A DNA stretch of 64,000 nt, from positions 62,001-126,000 of the forward strand of contig WFMF01000222.1 in the NCBI GenBank assembly GCA_011033025.1. The letters run 5' to 3'. The stretch comes from Beroe forskalii (taxonomy: Eukaryota; Ctenophora; Nuda; Beroida; Beroidae). This document shows positions 60,200 to 64,000 of the stretch, piece after piece (position 1 is the stretch's first letter; every line of letters begins with the position of its first letter). A program made the translations under genes and the position numbers. The notes below the pieces were generated by a model. The model saw only the letters and a program-made list of their open reading frames with translations. It ran no database searches and was not told the origin of the DNA.

Positions 60200-62180
60200 A
60201 CGGAAGAATAGATCATGCTCAAAAATATAATTTGGGCAGTTGAAGCCGGTGGATTCATTAAAGTAGCAGATAAGTTTTATTTTGAACAGCTTATGATCAG
60301 AATAGCAGAGTAAAGTGTGAAGAAGGAAAGGATTGCATTTTGTAATCATTTTCAGCTTGAGTAAGGCAGAAGCAGCGATTTGAACTGATTGCATTTTGGA
60401 GCATCAATTACTGATGAAATGATTGGTCATAGCTGCATGCTGAGTCAGGTTGCTTACAGACAATAATCGGATTTCAGGGGAAATCATTGATTGGAGAGTA
60501 AATCGACCTAAGGATTTTAAGGAATCTGGAATTCAATAGTCCGAATGAAATGACCAATGAAAATATAAGGCCCAGGTACCATCATAAAATCACTCTCCCA
60601 CTCAACATTTCACCTGATACTTTGATCATAAGAGTTTCAAAATGAATTAAGGTTTAGCGTTATTTTAGAAAAGTCAGAGGAACGTGCTTCACGAAAAACA
60701 AGAGAAAGGAGATCAGTGAAACGACAAGAATTTCAAATACGTCAGGAAAACTTGAATTCCAGAAACAATTAGTGCTATATACACATTTTAGGACAAAATA
60801 ATTGAAAAGATGAAATAGGTGCTTTTACGCTATTAGTATTACTCGACACACGTACCTCAAAATAGTTAGCTATCTAATTAGCACGTCAAAAAACATTCAC
60901 TTCGAGAGAATTCAATAATAAAACAGCAAAGCATGCATATTGAAGAGAAAAGGTCAGGCAGAGATGAATTGAGAACATGCAACATTCAAATTTACACCTG
61001 AACAAAATGCTTTTCAGATCTCTGGAATGGGGATTGAAACAAAATGACCTTATCACACAATGAGTGGTGGGGCTGACATTAAACTAATGCTACACTAAAG
61101 CTAGAAAACAAAAATGCTGAAGGGACGAATAACATGCAGTGTTACTTTGGGAAAATACAGGCTTCACCATATGGACATAGAGTTGACAACGCCATAAAAT
61201 GACCTACGAGATTTGCCAAATATTGAATATCGTGAGATTGAGATAATGCTACATTCCGAATGAAAATATGAATATGGCGTGATATAAAATTCAAATATTT
61301 TTGTCAGGACCTATTGATTTTCCACGGCTGTGCACAATGCGCACATTATTACTCTGAAAGGGAAATGACATTGAGTATTCCTGTTGTTGGGGGCTTCATT
61401 ACTCAGAGCAGATTTCGTGCACTTTGGGAGACAAACTGGACATGTAATGTGAAAACACTGAGACCGAGAGAGGCAACAATTCACGAGAAAAGGCCATGGA
61501 CACGTGACTGCGTTGCCATGCCACACGCGTTACAAGACACGCGTTACCATGACACGCGTTACAAGACACGCGTTACCATGACACGCGATTTGAACATACC
61601 TATAAATATCACATGACAGTTCTCCTAGCGTCCGGGGACATTATGCGGGGCAGTTTCTCAGCATGGGATAAAACACGAGGAAGCTTTTCAGCCTGAGGCG
61701 GAAGCAGAGGGGTTTATAGAGATTGGGACAAAACCAGAAATATTGGGTGTTTCACAGTTTAGTTCGATAATCGCAGGAGATTTAAGTAAAGGAAAACTAC
61801 AGGTTCTCTGATCCTTGAATATGTAATGGGTTATCCGGTTATGGAATTGAAGCATTTTATTTGATTGAAATCGGATAATTTATCGGTGCCAAGAGCTTAA
61901 CGCTAGGTCGAAAATGAATTTAAGCAAGGCGTTTTCATTTCAGACCACACCTCAAACCATCGTTTGGAACGGTTTTTAATTGTTACACTTACTTGGCGTT
62001 GCCAACGCCATTTGCCACAGCATGCAAACTCAATTCATGGCTATTGAAAATACCAATGCCCTCCAAAAGCACACGCATGCAAAATGTGATTCTCTTATGC
62101 TGCACAGATGTTCTATGTCTGTTTTGAGGTTTCACTGTTTAATTTGAAATGGCTCATTCGTTGGCATGTGTCATCTTTCT
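60200..62180. other. Gene-free stretch
   Basis: No gene or family is recognised. 61520-61585 has a short tandem ACACGCGTTACAAG/ACACGCGTTACCATG, twice each. Confidence 0.5.
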
Positions 62181-62182
62181 TC

Positions 62183-62651
62183 AGGGGGCCGGGGGTCTTA
62201 GATCGATTTCCGGTTTTTTGATTTTTTCTCACAGATGAGAATACCAGATACCAGTAGGTTTTACAGCATCAAGAAATATTGTTCCTAGCTGAAGCTAAGA
62301 ATTTTTCAAATCGCGAGTTCGAATTCTAGTTGTAGATCTAGTTCTAACGCGCAATTTGCCGAAAATCGCTTCTAAAAGTTAAAATCTATCTTATCCTATA
62401 TATAGTATACTACTTCAGTTTTCAACTTTCGAGGGAAGCCGTTAAACTTGGTAGTTGTGTTCTACTTCTAGGGCATAAAATAAAACTTTTGATGGAGCCG
62501 ATTTTTGAATTTTTGATTTACTTTTAGGCCTCAGAAGTGAAAATATGGCTTTTCGAAGTTGGTTCCTGTCCTGAAACCTACTGGTAGCTTGCATTCTCCT
62601 CTATTAGAATCAACGAAGAACCCGAAAGCCGACCTTGGACCCCCTCCCCCT
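62183..62651. mobile_element. ~470-bp MITE-like element with G-rich ends
   Basis: The ends AGGGGGCCGGGGGTCTTAGA and, inverted, AGGGGGAGGGGGTCCAAGG match, and a second inner inverted pair (ACCAGTAGGTTTTA and CCTACTGGTAG) lies 80 bp inside. No ORF. Confidence 0.6.
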
Positions 62652-62930
62652 TAATTTCAAATACTGATATTGTGCAATGCGATTAGAGATTCGAGCCATG
62701 CAGGAAGGATTTGAATTTATGGCCTCAGCAAAATCACGCAAAGCTACATTGCATGCTTATTTATGCCTCTCCTGTTCACTTTAGCTCTCGATGGCAGAAT
62801 GAGATGTTTAGCTTCACTCCTTTACTAAAATTTCCAATTCTAATCCCATCTCAAATTGCCAGAAAGCAATTAATAATTATGATTATTTATTATTATGTAC
62901 ATGATATTTACATAATGCAAAAGATACTGT

Positions 62931-63073
62931 TCGGTCCCAAATAGACGGGTGGGGGGGGGGGGGGGGAAGGGGGCGGAGATATTTGAGTATTTGGTAAACT
63001 CTCCGAAAAACACTGAAGGCTTAACACTATAATGTCAGGCGGCAACCGTCCAGCCCCCGTCTATTTGGGACTG
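62931..63073. mobile_element. 143-bp MITE with TCCCAAATAGACGGG ends
   Basis: CGGTCCCAAATAGACGGG on the left and CCCGTCTATTTGGGACTGA on the right are inverted. The left end is followed by a long G run, the right one preceded by a C run. Confidence 0.75.
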
Positions 63074-63313
63074 AGGAGTAGCAGAAGATGGACCAAAGGT
63101 TCCTGGCCCACAATAGCTTCAACATTGCAGTTTAAGATCTAAGTTTAATTCAGATTCAGCAGCAAATCCCTTGGTATTTTCTATTCGAAGTTATACAGTT
63201 GTTTGTCATTTGAACTGTGTTCGTGCAACTTATCAAACTACAAATTACTCCAAAATTTTATATCCTAGAAGTACAACTGGCTCTCGCAAAAAATTCAACC
63301 AAGATCTAAAATC

Positions 63314-63400
63314 ACCAGGAAGGATTTAAACCGCCAGGTGGGATTTAAAACCGCCAGGTGGGTTTTAAAACCGCCAGGTGGGGTTTAAAACCGCCAGGTG
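63314..63400. repeat. 21-bp tandem next to a splice donor
   Basis: Four copies of AACCGCCAGGTGGGATTTAA-like units end 11 bp from the donor of the exon at 63411. Confidence 0.8.
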
Positions 63401-63410
63401 GGCCTCTCAC

Positions 63411-63673
63411 CTCCTGACATCGGGTAAATTTTATCGAGTTGTCTGAGAAAATCAGGGTTTTGCATGAGCTCTACGGGGATGGTAGCAGAGTCATTGGGCC
63501 CGCTGAGCCTGAAGCTTGGCTGCTGTCCAACTCCAATAGGAGGGTAGCTAGAGCGAAGGTCACGTGACTCGGACTGACTTACCGAGTGCCCGACCTTGGG
63601 CAGGACGGGAAACTTGCGCTGCTGGAGACGCCCTCGGTAGATGTGTCCATCCTGACCCTGGATCTCCGTTTCT
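63411..63673 (-). CDS. Exon of an unrecognised basic/proline-containing protein
   Basis: The exon lies between acceptor TTCTCGCAG (63674-63682) and donor GGAG|GTGAGA. It reads ETEIQGQDGHIYRGRLQQRK, then FPVLPKVGHS, SSYPPIGVGQQPSFRLSGPN and ELMQNPDFLRQLDKIYPMSG. A Met further up (63732) would only be reached by translating the pyrimidine tract MSPPPMSPPPSSP, so I prefer an internal exon. The gene continues both ways: 5' beyond the window, 3' not found. Family unknown. Confidence 0.5.
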
Positions 63674-64000
63674 CTGCGAGAAGGGGGTGTTAAAGGGGAA
63701 CTAGGGGGAGGGGACATAGGGGGAGGGGACATAGGGGGAGGAAAAGAAATTGATAGGAAAACTCATAGATCAGGATGAAAAACACAATATACTTTGAAAT
63801 TGATATAGTACAACGGATAGTAACTGGAAATTGTGATAGATTAGATCGGTTATAGTGAGTATAAAATTGAAGACAGGGGATGAAAATTACTCACATTTGT
63901 GAAGTGAATGAATGTGTGAGTACGAGTGGGTTGATGGTCGTAAATCTACTCTACATTATCATGATACAGTGAAAACGTCTTGTGACTGTTGCTTGAATGG

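Noticed and set aside
63674..63732. Translation start at 63732 (MSPPPMSPPPSSP)
   Set aside because: It reads a pyrimidine tract ending in a good acceptor (TTCTCGCAG), so this is more likely intron.

Overview
The window looks like nuclear DNA from an invertebrate animal. Spliced genes with GT-AG introns carry animal families: torsin, an interferon-regulatory-factor (IRF) DNA-binding domain, a furin/PCSK protease with cysteine-rich repeats, LDLa repeats, a class A GPCR and UBE2K. The background is AT-rich, genes are sparse, and roughly half of the sequence is repeats. I cannot name the species. Nearly all coding signal is on the minus strand.

Layout. 1-2.2 kb: 5' part of a LINE-like retroelement, then an intronless LDLa secreted protein. 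2.2-9.2 kb: inverted repeats, a ~145-bp satellite, a 1.9-kb element with identical 80-bp terminal inverted repeats, and two GC-hairpin elements. 9.2-13.8 kb: a two-exon acidic/lysine-rich protein and an intronless torsin. 13.8-21.2 kb: a second LINE copy whose ORF1 encodes a zinc finger, an AlkB-like dioxygenase and an SGNH hydrolase. It is split by about 3.4 kb of minisatellite. 21.2-22.0 kb: a GPCR lacking TM1 and most of TM2. 22.2-30.0 kb: a hAT-like MITE and UBE2K, whose third intron holds a 4.7-kb nested inverted-repeat element. 31.3-35.4 kb: an intronless 1375-residue furin-like protease.

37.1-49.5 kb: a cluster of spliced minus-strand genes. I reconstructed an IRF-family factor (six exons, phases consistent), a downstream unrecognised gene ending in an acidic tail, another acidic C-terminus, and a 178-residue unrecognised protein. 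Between and within them lie minisatellites, CpG-rich palindromic modules and a foldback element. 50-63.3 kb: almost gene-free. It holds arrays of 19-24-bp units, MITEs, a decayed reverse transcriptase and GC-rich modules. The right edge has one exon of an unrecognised proline/arginine-rich protein.

No operon or single pathway joins these genes. The dominant theme is repeat biology: several unrelated foldback/MITE families with visible target-site duplications, nested in each other and in introns, and a scattered family of CpG-rich palindromic modules in an AT-rich genome. Exon calls rest on reading frame, splice consensus and phase only; no database search or transcript data was used.
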